Shown: piece after piece, positions 1 to 7,206 of the stretch
Position numbering within the stretch: position 1 is the stretch's first letter
Layout: every line of letters starts with the position of its first letter
Source of the DNA: an uncultured Opitutales bacterium
GTDB taxonomy: Bacteria > Verrucomicrobiota > Verrucomicrobiia > Opitutales > Seribacteraceae
NCBI GenBank assembly: GCA_943789375.1
Contig: CALSTX010000016.1
Location: 1 to 64,000, forward strand
Direction of reading: 5' to 3'
Length of the DNA: 64,000 nucleotides
Notes under the pieces: generated by a model
Databases searched by the model: none
What the model saw: only the letters and a program-made list of their open reading frames with translations
What the model was told of the DNA's origin: nothing
Translations under genes and position numbers: made by a program

Positions 1-766
1 AGTCATCAGGCTCGGACACGAAATCGCCTTCTCCTGAGGTGGCTTCGACATAAATATCAAGGGAGCGATCGACTGCACGATAAATCAGTTGCAAATAATC
101 ATCCTGTGAACCACCGGTCTGTGCTTTTTCCAAAGCATCCAAATATTTACCCCGTTCATTTTTACGAATGATCGCAGGCGGATAACCATGGCACATAAGA
201 ATGAGATTCATGAGCAGGCGTGCGGTTCGGCCATTGCCGTCAATAAAGGGGTGAATAGTAACCAGGCGGTAATGAGCTTCTGCGGCAAGATCCACTGGGT
301 GAATCTTCTTTTTGGATTGGAGCCACTTATGAAAAGCGGACATTAAATCCGGCACTTTTCGGGGATTCGGGAGAACTGTCCGCGAACCAGAAAGGCGAAC
401 AGGAACATTCCGATAAAAGCCTGCATTGTGATTATCTATGCCAGCGAGGATCATTTTATGCAGGGAAAGAAGATCGTTTTCTTTAAAATGCTTGAGTGGC
501 TTGCGGGCCTTTTCCGCGATCCAATCAAAAGCTTGTGCATGGTTGATAGCCTCCAAGTGCTCGACCAGGCTTTTCCCGCCCACGGTGATTCCTTTTTCCA
601 CCACCATTGCAGTCTCCCTGCGGGTAAGGGTGTTTCCTTCGAGGGCGTTACTGGTGTAAGTAAGTTCAACCCGGAACCATTGGTGGAGGTTTTGGGCAAG
701 TTCTTCTGGCATTTCCCCTGCCCGATCAAACAACTTCTTTATTTCCGTAAGTCGTTCCACTTTCAT
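1..766 (-). CDS. Fic family protein (AMPylator-type), C-terminus cut by window edge
   Basis: About 255 residues are visible and the frame is still open at base 1. The Fic core motif HPFIDGNGRTARLLMN begins at H172. Fic enzymes use this loop to transfer AMP or another phosphate-containing group from a nucleotide to a protein hydroxyl. An inhibitory-helix signature of the form S/T-x3-E-G/N is visible near residues 39-44 (SNALEG), ahead of the core, so this is a self-inhibited Fic with the helix on the N-terminal side. The ATG at 764-766 gives the N-terminus MKVERLTEIKKLF; another ATG lies 4 bases upstream out of frame. It diverges from a second Fic gene, and the 60-bp inverted-repeat element starts 88 bp upstream. 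A role as a toxin or regulatory AMPylator is inference. Confidence 0.9.
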   Translation of the reverse strand, partial: MKVERLTEIKKLFDRAGEMPEELAQNLHQWFRVELTYTSNALEGNTLTRRETAMVVEKGITVGGKSLVEHLEAINHAQAFDWIAEKARKPLKHFKENDLLSLHKMILAGIDNHNAGFYRNVPVRLSGSRTVLPNPRKVPDLMSAFHKWLQSKKKIHPVDLAAEAHYRLVTIHPFIDGNGRTARLLMNLILMCHGYPPAIIRKNERGKYLDALEKAQTGGSQDDYLQLIYRAVDRSLDIYVEATSGEGDFVSEPDD

Positions 767-853
767 TCATAAACCATAAAGTATCACTTAATGGTTTTCA
801 AATTAATAATATTACAAATCGAAGGGAATTAGAAAAGGATGCCCTAACTTCAA

Positions 854-913
854 TATGTCGATAAAATTAGATTCTATCGACATATACGGCTTGACCTGTC
901 GATGGCGTCGACA
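854..913. promoter_or_regulatory. Operator-like 60-bp element, copy A
   Basis: Two inverted repeats lie in tandem. The outer one is TATGTCGATA (854-863) with TATCGACATA (875-884), spacer 11. The second is TGTCGA (897-902) with TCGACA (908-913), spacer 5. A further half-site TATCGACATG covers the ATG of the rightward Fic gene at 953. The same layout, with the same 12-bp gap between repeats, recurs at 6581-6640. It sits between two divergent Fic genes, so a shared repressor site is the simplest reading. The binding protein is unknown. Confidence 0.65.
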
Positions 914-952
914 TAAATTGGAGATAGGTTTATAAAATTGATATTTATCGAC

Positions 953-2038
953 ATGTCCTGCAACCCCAAGATTCCCTTTAACAATCTTCCGCCTCTACCA
1001 CCGAAGCGGGAATTAGAAACTGTGCCGGTGCTTAAACAATGCATACGGTCAAGGACACAATTGACAGAACTAGAACAAGCAGGAGATTTTCTACCTAACA
1101 AGACATTGTTGATCAATGTGCTACCCTTACTTGAAGCACAGGCGAGTTCGGAAATCGAAAATATTGTTACCACTACCGACAAGCTTTTCCGAAGTTCACT
1201 GTTGGAACAGTCTCCCGATGCAGCGACCCGGGAGGCTTTAGATTATCGGGCTGCCCTGTACAAGGGTTACCAAAGTTTAGACGATCGTCCATTATCCACC
1301 GTTACGGCGGAGCTGGTATGCTCGATGATCAAGTCGCGTACAATGGCAGTTAGAAAAGAGCCTGGTACGGCCTTGGGTAATGCAACCACGGGAGATGTAG
1401 TTTATACTCCACCACAAGGAGAATCCTTGATTCGGGCAAAACTGGCAAACTGGGAGCGTTTCCTCAATGAACCAACGGATTTGGATCCCTTGGTGGTGAT
1501 GGCGGTGGCTCATTACCAATTTGAAGCCATTCATCCGTTCGCAGATGGGAATGGGCGAACTGGTCGGATACTCAATCTCCTTTACTTGGTACAGGCAGGT
1601 TTGCTCTCCTCCCCTATTCTTTATCACAGTCGCGGAATTATCCGTAGGAAAGCGGACTACTACGAACGCTTGCGTGCAGTCACATTTGAGCAAAATTGGG
1701 AGTCGTGGATTTTGTTCATGCTCGAAGTGGTGGAGGAATCTGCACAGTGGACCAATCAAAAGATTCGTGAGATCCGTGCATACCGGGAGCAAGTCAAAGA
1801 TAAATTAAAGAGGAACATACCGAAAATTTACTCAAGTGAATTACTCGATGTGCTTTTCGAGCAACCGTATTGTCAGATAGCGGATCTGGTGAATGCGGGA
1901 ATTGCCAAGCGGCAGTCCGCATCTTTGTATTTGAAAAAACTAGTAGAAGAAGGGGTTCTAATTGAAGAAAAAGTGGGCCGTACCATACTGTTTATTCATG
2001 AAAATTATCGTACACTACTTCTTGGAGAGAGTTCATAA
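953..2038 (+). CDS. Fic family protein with C-terminal winged helix
   Basis: A 361-residue Fic protein of the common SoFic-like architecture. The N-terminal Fic_N segment carries the inhibitory signature SSEIEN at about residues 65-70. The Fic core HPFADGNGRTGR begins near H194. The last ~70 residues look like a winged helix (SSELLDVLFEQPYCQIADLV, then a second helix and wing). The family AMPylates target proteins and is self-inhibited through the N-terminal helix. The ATG at 953 gives MSCNPKIPFNNLPPLPPK, typical of the family. A TTG at 938 would add five residues and sits better behind the GGAGATAGG at 920-928, so the start is uncertain. The half-site over the ATG suggests repression or autoregulation through the winged helix; that is inference. 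Confidence 0.92.
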   Translation: MSCNPKIPFNNLPPLPPKRELETVPVLKQCIRSRTQLTELEQAGDFLPNKTLLINVLPLLEAQASSEIENIVTTTDKLFRSSLLEQSPDAATREALDYRAALYKGYQSLDDRPLSTVTAELVCSMIKSRTMAVRKEPGTALGNATTGDVVYTPPQGESLIRAKLANWERFLNEPTDLDPLVVMAVAHYQFEAIHPFADGNGRTGRILNLLYLVQAGLLSSPILYHSRGIIRRKADYYERLRAVTFEQNWESWILFMLEVVEESAQWTNQKIREIRAYREQVKDKLKRNIPKIYSSELLDVLFEQPYCQIADLVNAGIAKRQSASLYLKKLVEEGVLIEEKVGRTILFIHENYRTLLLGESS

Positions 2039-2203
2039 TGAAATTAAAAGCAATAACTTCAGCCAACTAATTTCCAACTGTCAGAAACACATTTATCCAA
2101 AAACTTAATACATTCAGAAGAGGGAAGATTTAGTAAGAATTTATAGTAAAGGATAAAAGGCTAATTTGACGGGGTAGATTGAAGTTGCAAAAGAGAGGTG
2201 TGA

Positions 2204-2431
2204 CTATTTTTCCTCACGGGAATACTTTGACGGTGCATCCTCGATTTGCATGGGCTTAAGGGAGAGAAGATCACGACCAGACATACGAATTTTGATTCGT
2301 TTATCTTTTTGTAAGGTTTCACGGGCGACCGCGATGAGGGTCTCTTTTTCAATGGAGTCGTTCTGACCTAGTGAGATTTTTTCCGACTCATCTAATTTCA
2401 AAAGTTCTTTTTCGTATGCATCTAATTTCAT
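2204..2431 (-). pseudogene. Internally deleted BrnA-like antitoxin copy
   Basis: A 75-residue frame nearly identical in its first ~55 residues to the intact BrnA-like antitoxin at 5923-6231 (MKLDAYEKELL, then KDKRIKIRMSGRDLLSLK). It then jumps to a short tail, SKYSREEK, that matches the end of the intact copy. About 27 codons are missing; they encode the ribbon-helix-helix part that holds GMPYQTLISSILHQYVSG in the intact copy. No BrnT toxin lies upstream: the gene follows arfB directly after 15 bp. It is either an inactive relic or an antitoxin fragment that can bind toxin but not DNA. The deletion keeps the frame. Confidence 0.7.
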
Positions 2432-2446
2432 TATTTTTCTTTCTCT

Positions 2447-2866
2447 CTAATCATCCATACCGGGACGACGTCTAAATTTTTTGGTTTTCGAACGAGTATC
2501 TTTGGCCTGTAGACGGCGTTCTTTGGATCCCCGTGTTGGAGAAGTCGCCCGGCGGGATTTCCGAACCTGCATCACTTCCTTGATCAATTCCTTCAATCGA
2601 TTCAGGGCTTTTTCCCGGTTGGTCTCCTGAGTGCGTGCTTCCTGAGACTTGATAATCACGATGCCCCCCGGGCTGATCCGACGGTCTTTCTTATTCAATA
2701 AACGCTCCTTATAAACCTCAGGTAAAGAAGATGCCCGGATATCAAAGAATAAATGAACCGCAGTCGAAACCTTGTTTACATTCTGCCCACCGGCTCCCTG
2801 TGAACGAACGGCCTGCAATTGAATCTCCTGCAAGGGAATGGATACTCTGGAAGATATTGGCAACAT
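2447..2866 (-). CDS. arfB: Peptidyl-tRNA hydrolase ArfB (ribosome rescue)
   Basis: Encodes about 139 residues, the normal ArfB/YaeJ length. The release-factor catalytic motif [11 protein letters not shown] has its GGQ at residues 26-28. A lysine/arginine-rich tail ([16 protein letters not shown] and KKFRRRPG) matches the segment that enters the empty mRNA channel of a stalled ribosome. The protein hydrolyses peptidyl-tRNA on ribosomes lacking a stop codon. The ATG at 2866 gives MLPISSRVSIPLQEIQ, aligned with family N-termini; a TTG at 2887 would add seven residues. A damaged second copy lies at 6673-7094 and a tail fragment near 4656. Its position against a BrnA relic suggests both were duplicated together. 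Confidence 0.93.
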   Translation of the reverse strand: MLPISSRVSIPLQEIQLQAVRSQGAGGQNVNKVSTAVHLFFDIRASSLPEVYKERLLNKKDRRISPGGIVIIKSQEARTQETNREKALNRLKELIKEVMQVRKSRRATSPTRGSKERRLQAKDTRSKTKKFRRRPGMDD

Positions 2867-2981
2867 CGTACCTATAACATCCACCAACCCCGTCGGTCAC
2901 AAGCACAACGTTAGGCTAATTCGTTCGAATTCTTTAAATCGGATAAAAGGGAAAGTATATTTTTTTTAACCTTGAATAGAC

Positions 2982-4034
2982 TTACTTGACACTTTTGAGT
3001 ATGAATTCGAGTTCGTAAGCATTCTCCTTGTATTCTTTCTCAAGTTTTTTGGATTCAAACTGAGCAATTCTTTTATCAGTCACTGTGATAACCATAGGTA
3101 AAAATTTGAGCACTTTTCTTTCTGGGTCTATCCATTGAGTTGCAAATTCATCTGGACTGGATTTCACAATTTCTTCACCCCATAAAAAAATTTCATCAAA
3201 AGAAAAAATTTCCTGCTCATCAATCAAATCAACTCCATAATACTTACCATTGCGAATTGTACAAAGTCCATGAGTCATTGGCGGTTCAGTATCTTCTTCA
3301 GAATTGTAAACGGCGGTCGTAGACCCGTCCGCACGACGAATAAATTCTGAAATCTTATTTGAGTCGCATTCAGGATCGTTATCAGTAGTTCTCCATTTTC
3401 CGACTATTTTTTTATCCATTGAATAAGATGGGTCCGTAAGGAATTTTATAATGTCCTCAACATTCAGAATGCTGGCTAATTGTATTTGGTCAAATAATTG
3501 GGCTTCTTTTAGTGGGTCCGCTTTATTAAATTGACGCATTTGTGGCATTTCAAAGGAAGTCACTTTTGTCTCGTTGCTATCCCCAATATCCTCCGAATTA
3601 GTAATTATTTTTTCTTTGCTTGATAATTTCATTTTTTCCTCGGCCACCCAGATATCTTCGGTGGGGATCCGGTTTTTCACTTCAATTGGCCAATCCGAAT
3701 CTGTTTCGATGTCAGACTCTAAAATGTCCGCATAAAGAAAAACAGAATTTTGGACGGCCCACAGACCATGCCCAAAAAAGGAACCCTTTTCTCCTTCTTC
3801 GACCCAAGTTACTTGGATTGAAAACACATGGTTCGGTCGGCGAAAAATTTCCCATTTATCTCCTTCTTCATTTTCCCCTTTCCATTTACCGAGAAGGTTT
3901 TCTTCTTCCTCCAGTAAAGGACCTCCGAACGTAAAATTACCTTCCTCCGTGGTTATCTTCGTGATCCATTCGTCTGCTTGTAATGAACATAATAATGCAT
4001 GAAAAATGAGTGCAAACCAATAGAAGTAATTCAT
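2982..4034 (-). CDS. Exported protein of unknown function with two repeated domains
   Basis: A 350-residue protein with a signal peptide (MNYFYWFALIFHALLCSLQA). I do not recognise a family. It contains two related units. One starts near residue 47 (LLGKWKGENEEGDKWEIFRR) and has FGHGLWAVQN some 40 residues later. The other starts near residue 214 (IVGKWRTTDNDPE, then EFIRRADGS) and has THGLCTIRNGKYYGV. The shared pattern is GKW, F-x-RR, HGL-x-x-(Q/R)N, like a small lipocalin-type barrel repeated twice. The stretch between them is acidic and probably flexible. It stands alone between arfB and a DoxX fragment, in a region of duplicated and decaying genes. Confidence 0.7.
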   Translation of the reverse strand: MNYFYWFALIFHALLCSLQADEWITKITTEEGNFTFGGPLLEEEENLLGKWKGENEEGDKWEIFRRPNHVFSIQVTWVEEGEKGSFFGHGLWAVQNSVFLYADILESDIETDSDWPIEVKNRIPTEDIWVAEEKMKLSSKEKIITNSEDIGDSNETKVTSFEMPQMRQFNKADPLKEAQLFDQIQLASILNVEDIIKFLTDPSYSMDKKIVGKWRTTDNDPECDSNKISEFIRRADGSTTAVYNSEEDTEPPMTHGLCTIRNGKYYGVDLIDEQEIFSFDEIFLWGEEIVKSSPDEFATQWIDPERKVLKFLPMVITVTDKRIAQFESKKLEKEYKENAYELEFILKSVK

Positions 4035-4096
4035 TCGGTTAAAAATAATTCAAGTTTTAAAAAAAGCTACAAAATTCAAACATCGAATAGTAACTC

Positions 4097-4348
4097 CTAA
4101 AAAACAGGAAAAGTTGCTTGATAAATAATTAACAGAATAAACATATTCCCAACGATTTGCTTATAATCCCCAATGATAACATGGGTAATTGCGGCACCGA
4201 GCATGGTGAGCATGAGCAGGCACCCGGAGTATAGGAGGAAGGGGTTAGTTGAGTCGGAAAGGAGGAGAGCGAGGAGCATACCCGTGCCACAGAGTACTTC
4301 AATGACGGCGATCGTGAATATGCACACCTTAAAAAATGATGAACTCAA
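4097..4348 (-). CDS. Short DoxX-like membrane protein, N-terminally truncated paralogue
   Basis: An 83-residue, almost wholly hydrophobic protein with three probable membrane segments. It is closely similar to the last two thirds of the 120-residue DoxX-like protein at 15172-15534: both contain IEV-(I/L)-CG-(I/T)-G, YSGCLLM and IGDYKQIVGN in the same order. The first membrane helix of the longer paralogue is missing here. DoxX-like proteins are small integral membrane proteins, mostly without a known biochemical role. The ATG is real, but the truncation and the AT-rich degenerate flanks suggest it may be decaying. Confidence 0.6.
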   Translation of the reverse strand: MSSSFFKVCIFTIAVIEVLCGTGMLLALLLSDSTNPFLLYSGCLLMLTMLGAAITHVIIGDYKQIVGNMFILLIIYQATFPVF

Positions 4349-4655
4349 TTTTCTATTTACAGAATGATTGGGTAAGTGAAGAATACCAATTTTGTTACCG
4401 TATGCCTATTTGTTTTAAAAATTTCAAAAAGACAAAGGAGGAGGGCTCAAATAAATGCCTTTCATGAAAATACTTATAAGGATTGGCTACATAATGATTA
4501 TGATAACCAGTTCATTGATCATAATTTCCCCTTTTATATACGAAGTTACATTTGGAGTGCATAACGGTTTTGCCGTATTTACTTTCCTAATCGGACTAGT
4601 CTGCTTATTGACGAGCTAAAGAATACTTTTGAAATTGAATTAAGCGATTTCATTC
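4349..4655. other. AT-rich stretch, no convincing gene
   Basis: This 307-base stretch holds only a short plus-strand open frame (4376-4564) with no start context, no family resemblance and an irregular composition. It looks like non-coding or decayed sequence leading into the gene remnants at 4656-4764. Confidence 0.5.
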
Positions 4656-4764
4656 AATCGTCCATTCCGGGACGGTGTCTGAACTTCTTACTCTTTGCCA
4701 AGGTTTTTCTTGCGATATTTTGACTGGGTTTCCTCAACCTGCGAAGGTTTGAGATCTCCGGAAA
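4656..4764 (-). pseudogene. Remnants of arfB and brnA 3' ends (third copy)
   Basis: 4656-4700 resembles the last codons of arfB (compare 2445-2490), with several substitutions. 4712-4764 is a 53-base exact match to 5939-5991, the 3' end of the intact brnA-like gene. Neither piece has an open frame of use. Read on the minus strand, the brnA piece comes before the arfB piece, opposite to copy 1, so rearrangement as well as duplication is implied. Confidence 0.7.
4712..4764. repeat. 53-bp direct repeat, left copy
   Basis: Identical base for base, and in the same orientation, to 5939-5991. Together the two copies bracket the nucleotidyltransferase/partner gene pair at 4791-5857, forming a roughly 1.2-kb unit that homologous recombination could delete or duplicate. 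Confidence 0.85.
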
Positions 4765-4790
4765 ATAAAATTCACAAACAGGAACTTGAT

Positions 4791-5321
4791 CTACACTAAC
4801 CCGGCTTCTTCCAGTTGCTTAAGCTTATTTAACTTTTGGCGAATTTTTTCTCGATATCGCTGATCGCGGGCACGGGCCTTGGCCTTTTTTTGCTCTGCAC
4901 TGACCCGTGGGCGCCCTCGGCGCAAGCGAACCACATTTTCTGGAATTGTAAATATCCCTCTTTGCCTGAAAGAACCAGGCGTATCCACCATCAATACTGC
5001 CCGGGCATTATCTGAAAACCATGGTTCATCAAGGATTCTGTGCTTTTGTCTTACCCAAGATGGACGGGGTATTCCTGCACGATCCGAAATCCATTCGGCA
5101 TAGGCGGCCAAGTACGCATCCGCAACTTCACCCTGCCCAAATTTTTTTTCCAAGCTAGGTGGTAATTTCTGCAAGGCGTTTAATAAGGCAGGACGATTAC
5201 TTACATCCCGCCTCGTTATGTGATGAATCCAATCCCTGAGAAGCAAGCCAAACTCTTCCAGACTTTGTGCCTGCTCCGCGACATCAAACAAGGTGGTCGG
5301 ACGGTTCTTGGATTCCTTCAT
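4791..5321 (-). CDS. Unknown protein with AT-hook-like basic tail, partner of the nucleotidyltransferase
   Basis: A 176-residue soluble protein with no family I can name. Residues ~1-120 look helical and carry aromatic and charged residues (LRDWIHHITRRDV, YLAAYAEWISDRAGIPRPSW). Residues ~130-172 are strongly basic and contain RLRRGRPRVS, an AT-hook-like RGRPR core, followed by a coiled-coil-like KARARDQRYREKIRQKLNKL. The start ATG overlaps the stop of the upstream nucleotidyltransferase gene (ATGA, 5318-5321), so the two are translationally coupled. The pair resembles a two-gene toxin-antitoxin unit by size and coupling. DNA or RNA binding is inferred from the basic tail only. Confidence 0.7.
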   Translation of the reverse strand: MKESKNRPTTLFDVAEQAQSLEEFGLLLRDWIHHITRRDVSNRPALLNALQKLPPSLEKKFGQGEVADAYLAAYAEWISDRAGIPRPSWVRQKHRILDEPWFSDNARAVLMVDTPGSFRQRGIFTIPENVVRLRRGRPRVSAEQKKAKARARDQRYREKIRQKLNKLKQLEEAGLV

Positions 5322-5857
5322 GTTACCTCCTCCCGAATTAATTGTTCGAGAAAGGCACGGTCACCCGCTGGCGGAACATCGTCCGGATAAAACTTATCTA
5401 TCCAATCCTGAATTTCATCAAAAGTGGAAATCCCGAGTTTGCGTATAAGAAAGCGTAAGTCGGTCTCGTCCCCTTTGTATCCGGGGAGAGCCCGTCGACA
5501 GGCTAAGGCTTTCATCGCCAAGAGATAGCCGGCGGTAGGTATGGTCACTTGCAGACCAGGGAGCTCGATGGGTAATGTCCGCTTTGATTCCTGAGTAGAA
5601 AGAAATTGACGGACATCGTCATTCAACCAATCAACAGACAATCCTTGTTCCTCGGCTACCTGCTTAATCAAGGGCTGCACTTTTTCTGAAGGATAAAAAA
5701 CGGCATCAATGTCGCGCGTAATCCTTTTGCGGTCATAAGCGAGCATCATTGCACATCCTCCATAGATACAGATATTTAATTGGGCGGACTGTTGATCCGC
5801 CAACTCGCCAAGTCTTTGCAAGGCTCTCAAAACCTGATCTCTACTAAAATTTTTCAA
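5318..5857 (-). CDS. DUF6036-like nucleotidyltransferase
   Basis: A 179-residue protein whose N-terminal half has the polymerase-beta-type nucleotidyltransferase pattern: CIYGGCAMMLAYDRKRITRDID, with the GG loop near residue 33 and the T-x-DID metal-binding carboxylates near residue 49. The second half (GYLLAMKALACRRALPGYKGD, then DLRFLIRKLG) matches the helical tail of DUF6036/AbiEii-like proteins. Such enzymes move a nucleotide to tRNA or protein, often as half of a toxin-antitoxin pair. The start is a TTG at 5857; no in-frame ATG is available upstream. A partial inverted repeat (AACCGT/ACGGTT) lies just upstream at about 5864-5882 and may be the operator. Product assignment is good, role is inferred. 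Confidence 0.75.
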   Translation of the reverse strand: MKNFSRDQVLRALQRLGELADQQSAQLNICIYGGCAMMLAYDRKRITRDIDAVFYPSEKVQPLIKQVAEEQGLSVDWLNDDVRQFLSTQESKRTLPIELPGLQVTIPTAGYLLAMKALACRRALPGYKGDETDLRFLIRKLGISTFDEIQDWIDKFYPDDVPPAGDRAFLEQLIREEVT

Positions 5858-5922
5858 GTAAATAACCGTAGCACGACGGTTTATTATTTACAATCATCGA
5901 AATTGAGAAGGGTGAAGTAGAA

Positions 5923-6231
5923 TTATTTCTTGAGGCGGCGATATTTTGACTGGGTTTCCTCAACCTGCGAAGGTTTGAGATCTCCGGAAACATATTGATG
6001 AAGAATACTGGAGATCAGGGTTTGGTAAGGCATGCCAAAGCGATTGGCTTTTCTCTTAAGGGAGAGAAGATCACGACCGGACATACGGATATTGATTCGT
6101 TTATCTTTTTGTAAGGTTTCACGGGCAGCCGCGATCAGGGCCTCTTTTTCTTTAGGATCTGGAGACTGGACGGAAATTTGCCCATCATCATCCAATTGTA
6201 AAAGTTCTTTTTCGTATGCATCTAATTTCAT
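5923..6231 (-). CDS. BrnA/CopG-type antitoxin
   Basis: A 102-residue antitoxin of the CopG/BrnA type. The N-terminal half is acidic (toxin-binding part in this family). The C-terminal half carries NIRMSGRDLLSLKRKANRFG followed by MPYQTLISSILHQYVSGDL, the strand-helix-helix of a ribbon-helix-helix DNA-binding fold. Its ATG overlaps the stop of the upstream toxin gene by one base (TAATG at 6229-6233). BrnA proteins bind the toxin and repress the operon. Two damaged copies exist in the window, at 2204-2431 and 4712-4764. Confidence 0.85.
   Translation of the reverse strand: MKLDAYEKELLQLDDDGQISVQSPDPKEKEALIAAARETLQKDKRINIRMSGRDLLSLKRKANRFGMPYQTLISSILHQYVSGDLKPSQVEETQSKYRRLKK
5939..5991. repeat. 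53-bp direct repeat, right copy
   Basis: This is the 3' part of the intact brnA-like gene and is identical to 4712-4764. Because this copy is inside a functional gene it is likely the parental one. Confidence 0.85.
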
Positions 6232-6503
6232 TATTTTTCTTTCTGTTTAAATTCTTTGGTAGCCCGACGGCTGGGGATAATGGTTTTTAAAAACTTTCGA
6301 TTCTCTTCCTCCACATAGGGAACAAGATAAACATAGTCATCCACCATTACATACATAATTTTCTGATTAGGATATTTCTGAGAATTCGGGTGATCCGAAA
6401 CACTGAGCAGGTCACCCGAAGCAACATGAAAAACAATATCTTCAAAACCTATACCTCTCTCTTGTTTAAGCTTTTTATCTTTTTCATCGGACCAATCGAA
6501 CAC
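6231..6503 (-). CDS. BrnT-type toxin
   Basis: A 90-residue protein with the BrnT layout: MFDWSDEKDKKLKQERGIGF at the start (the family's W-D-x-x-K and R-GI-x-FE elements), a central strand region, and a C-terminal IPSRRATKEFKQ, the conserved arginine-rich end. BrnT toxins are small RelE-like ribonucleases that stop translation. The toxin precedes the antitoxin, the usual BrnT-BrnA order, and they overlap by one base. The 60-bp element at 6581-6640 begins 78 bp upstream and is the likely control region. Confidence 0.82.
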   Translation of the reverse strand: MFDWSDEKDKKLKQERGIGFEDIVFHVASGDLLSVSDHPNSQKYPNQKIMYVMVDDYVYLVPYVEEENRKFLKTIIPSRRATKEFKQKEK

Positions 6504-6580
6504 AAAAGAAAACTACCGCAATGTGTGCCTTTTGTCAACACGCACATGTATCCAACTTCACTAACATTTTGAGACCATTA

Positions 6581-6640
6581 TATGTCGATAAAATCTTCTT
6601 TTATCGACATATACGAACTCACCTGTCGATAGCATCGACA
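6581..6640. promoter_or_regulatory. Operator-like 60-bp element, copy B
   Basis: It has the same architecture as 854-913. TATGTCGATAAAA (6581-6593) pairs with TTTTATCGACATA (6599-6611), and TGTCGA (6624-6629) pairs with TCGACA (6635-6640). Here the first inverted repeat is perfect over 13-bp arms. It sits 78 bp upstream of the BrnT start, similar to the 88 bp between copy A and the leftward Fic start. That suggests one regulator acts on both toxin loci. Confidence 0.65.
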
Positions 6641-6672
6641 CAAGGCGTGACTCTCTATTCAGAGATTTGTCT

Positions 6673-7094
6673 CTAATCATCCATACCGGGACGACGTCTA
6701 AATTTTTTGGTTTTCGAACGGGTATCTTTGGCCTGCAGACGGCGTTCTTTGGATCCCCGTGTTGGAGCAGTTGCCCGGCGGGACTTGCGAACCTGCATCA
6801 CTTCCTTGATCAACTCCTTTCAATCGGGCCAGTGCTTTTTCCCGGTTGGTCTCCTGAGTGCGTGCTTCCTGAGACTTGATAATCACGATGCCCCCAGGAC
6901 TGATCCGTCGGTCTTTCTTATTCAATAAACGCTCCTTATAAATTTCAGGTAAAGAAGATGCCCGGATATCGAAGAATAAATGTACCGCGGTGGATACCTT
7001 GTTTACATTCTGCCCCCCGGCCCCCTGGGAACGAACCGCCTGCAACTGAATCTCCTGTCAAGGGAATGGATACTCTGGAAGATACCTGCAACAT
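6673..7094 (-). pseudogene. arfB: Second arfB copy, broken by three single-base insertions
   Basis: Compared with the intact copy at 2447-2866 the sequence is nearly identical, including the [11 protein letters not shown] motif. It has one extra base near 7085 (second half of the N-terminal region), one near 7057 and one near 6819. The longest surviving frame (6698-7045) keeps the GGQ domain but ends in a scrambled tail, so the basic ribosome-binding tail is lost. It ends next to the regulatory element of the BrnT/BrnA pair, which is consistent with a segmental duplication carrying arfB together with brnA. Confidence 0.82.
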
Positions 7095-7206
7095 CATACC
7101 CTATAACATCCTTGAAGTCACCAGGTCTCAAGCACAACTTTATCGGGGTGGATTAAATCCGGAAAGCTGCTTCTTTAATCAGTGAATGAAAAGGTTTACG
7201 GTCTGT

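Noticed and set aside
4376-4564. Short plus-strand open frame of 62 codons.
   Set aside because: No start context, irregular composition and no family resemblance.
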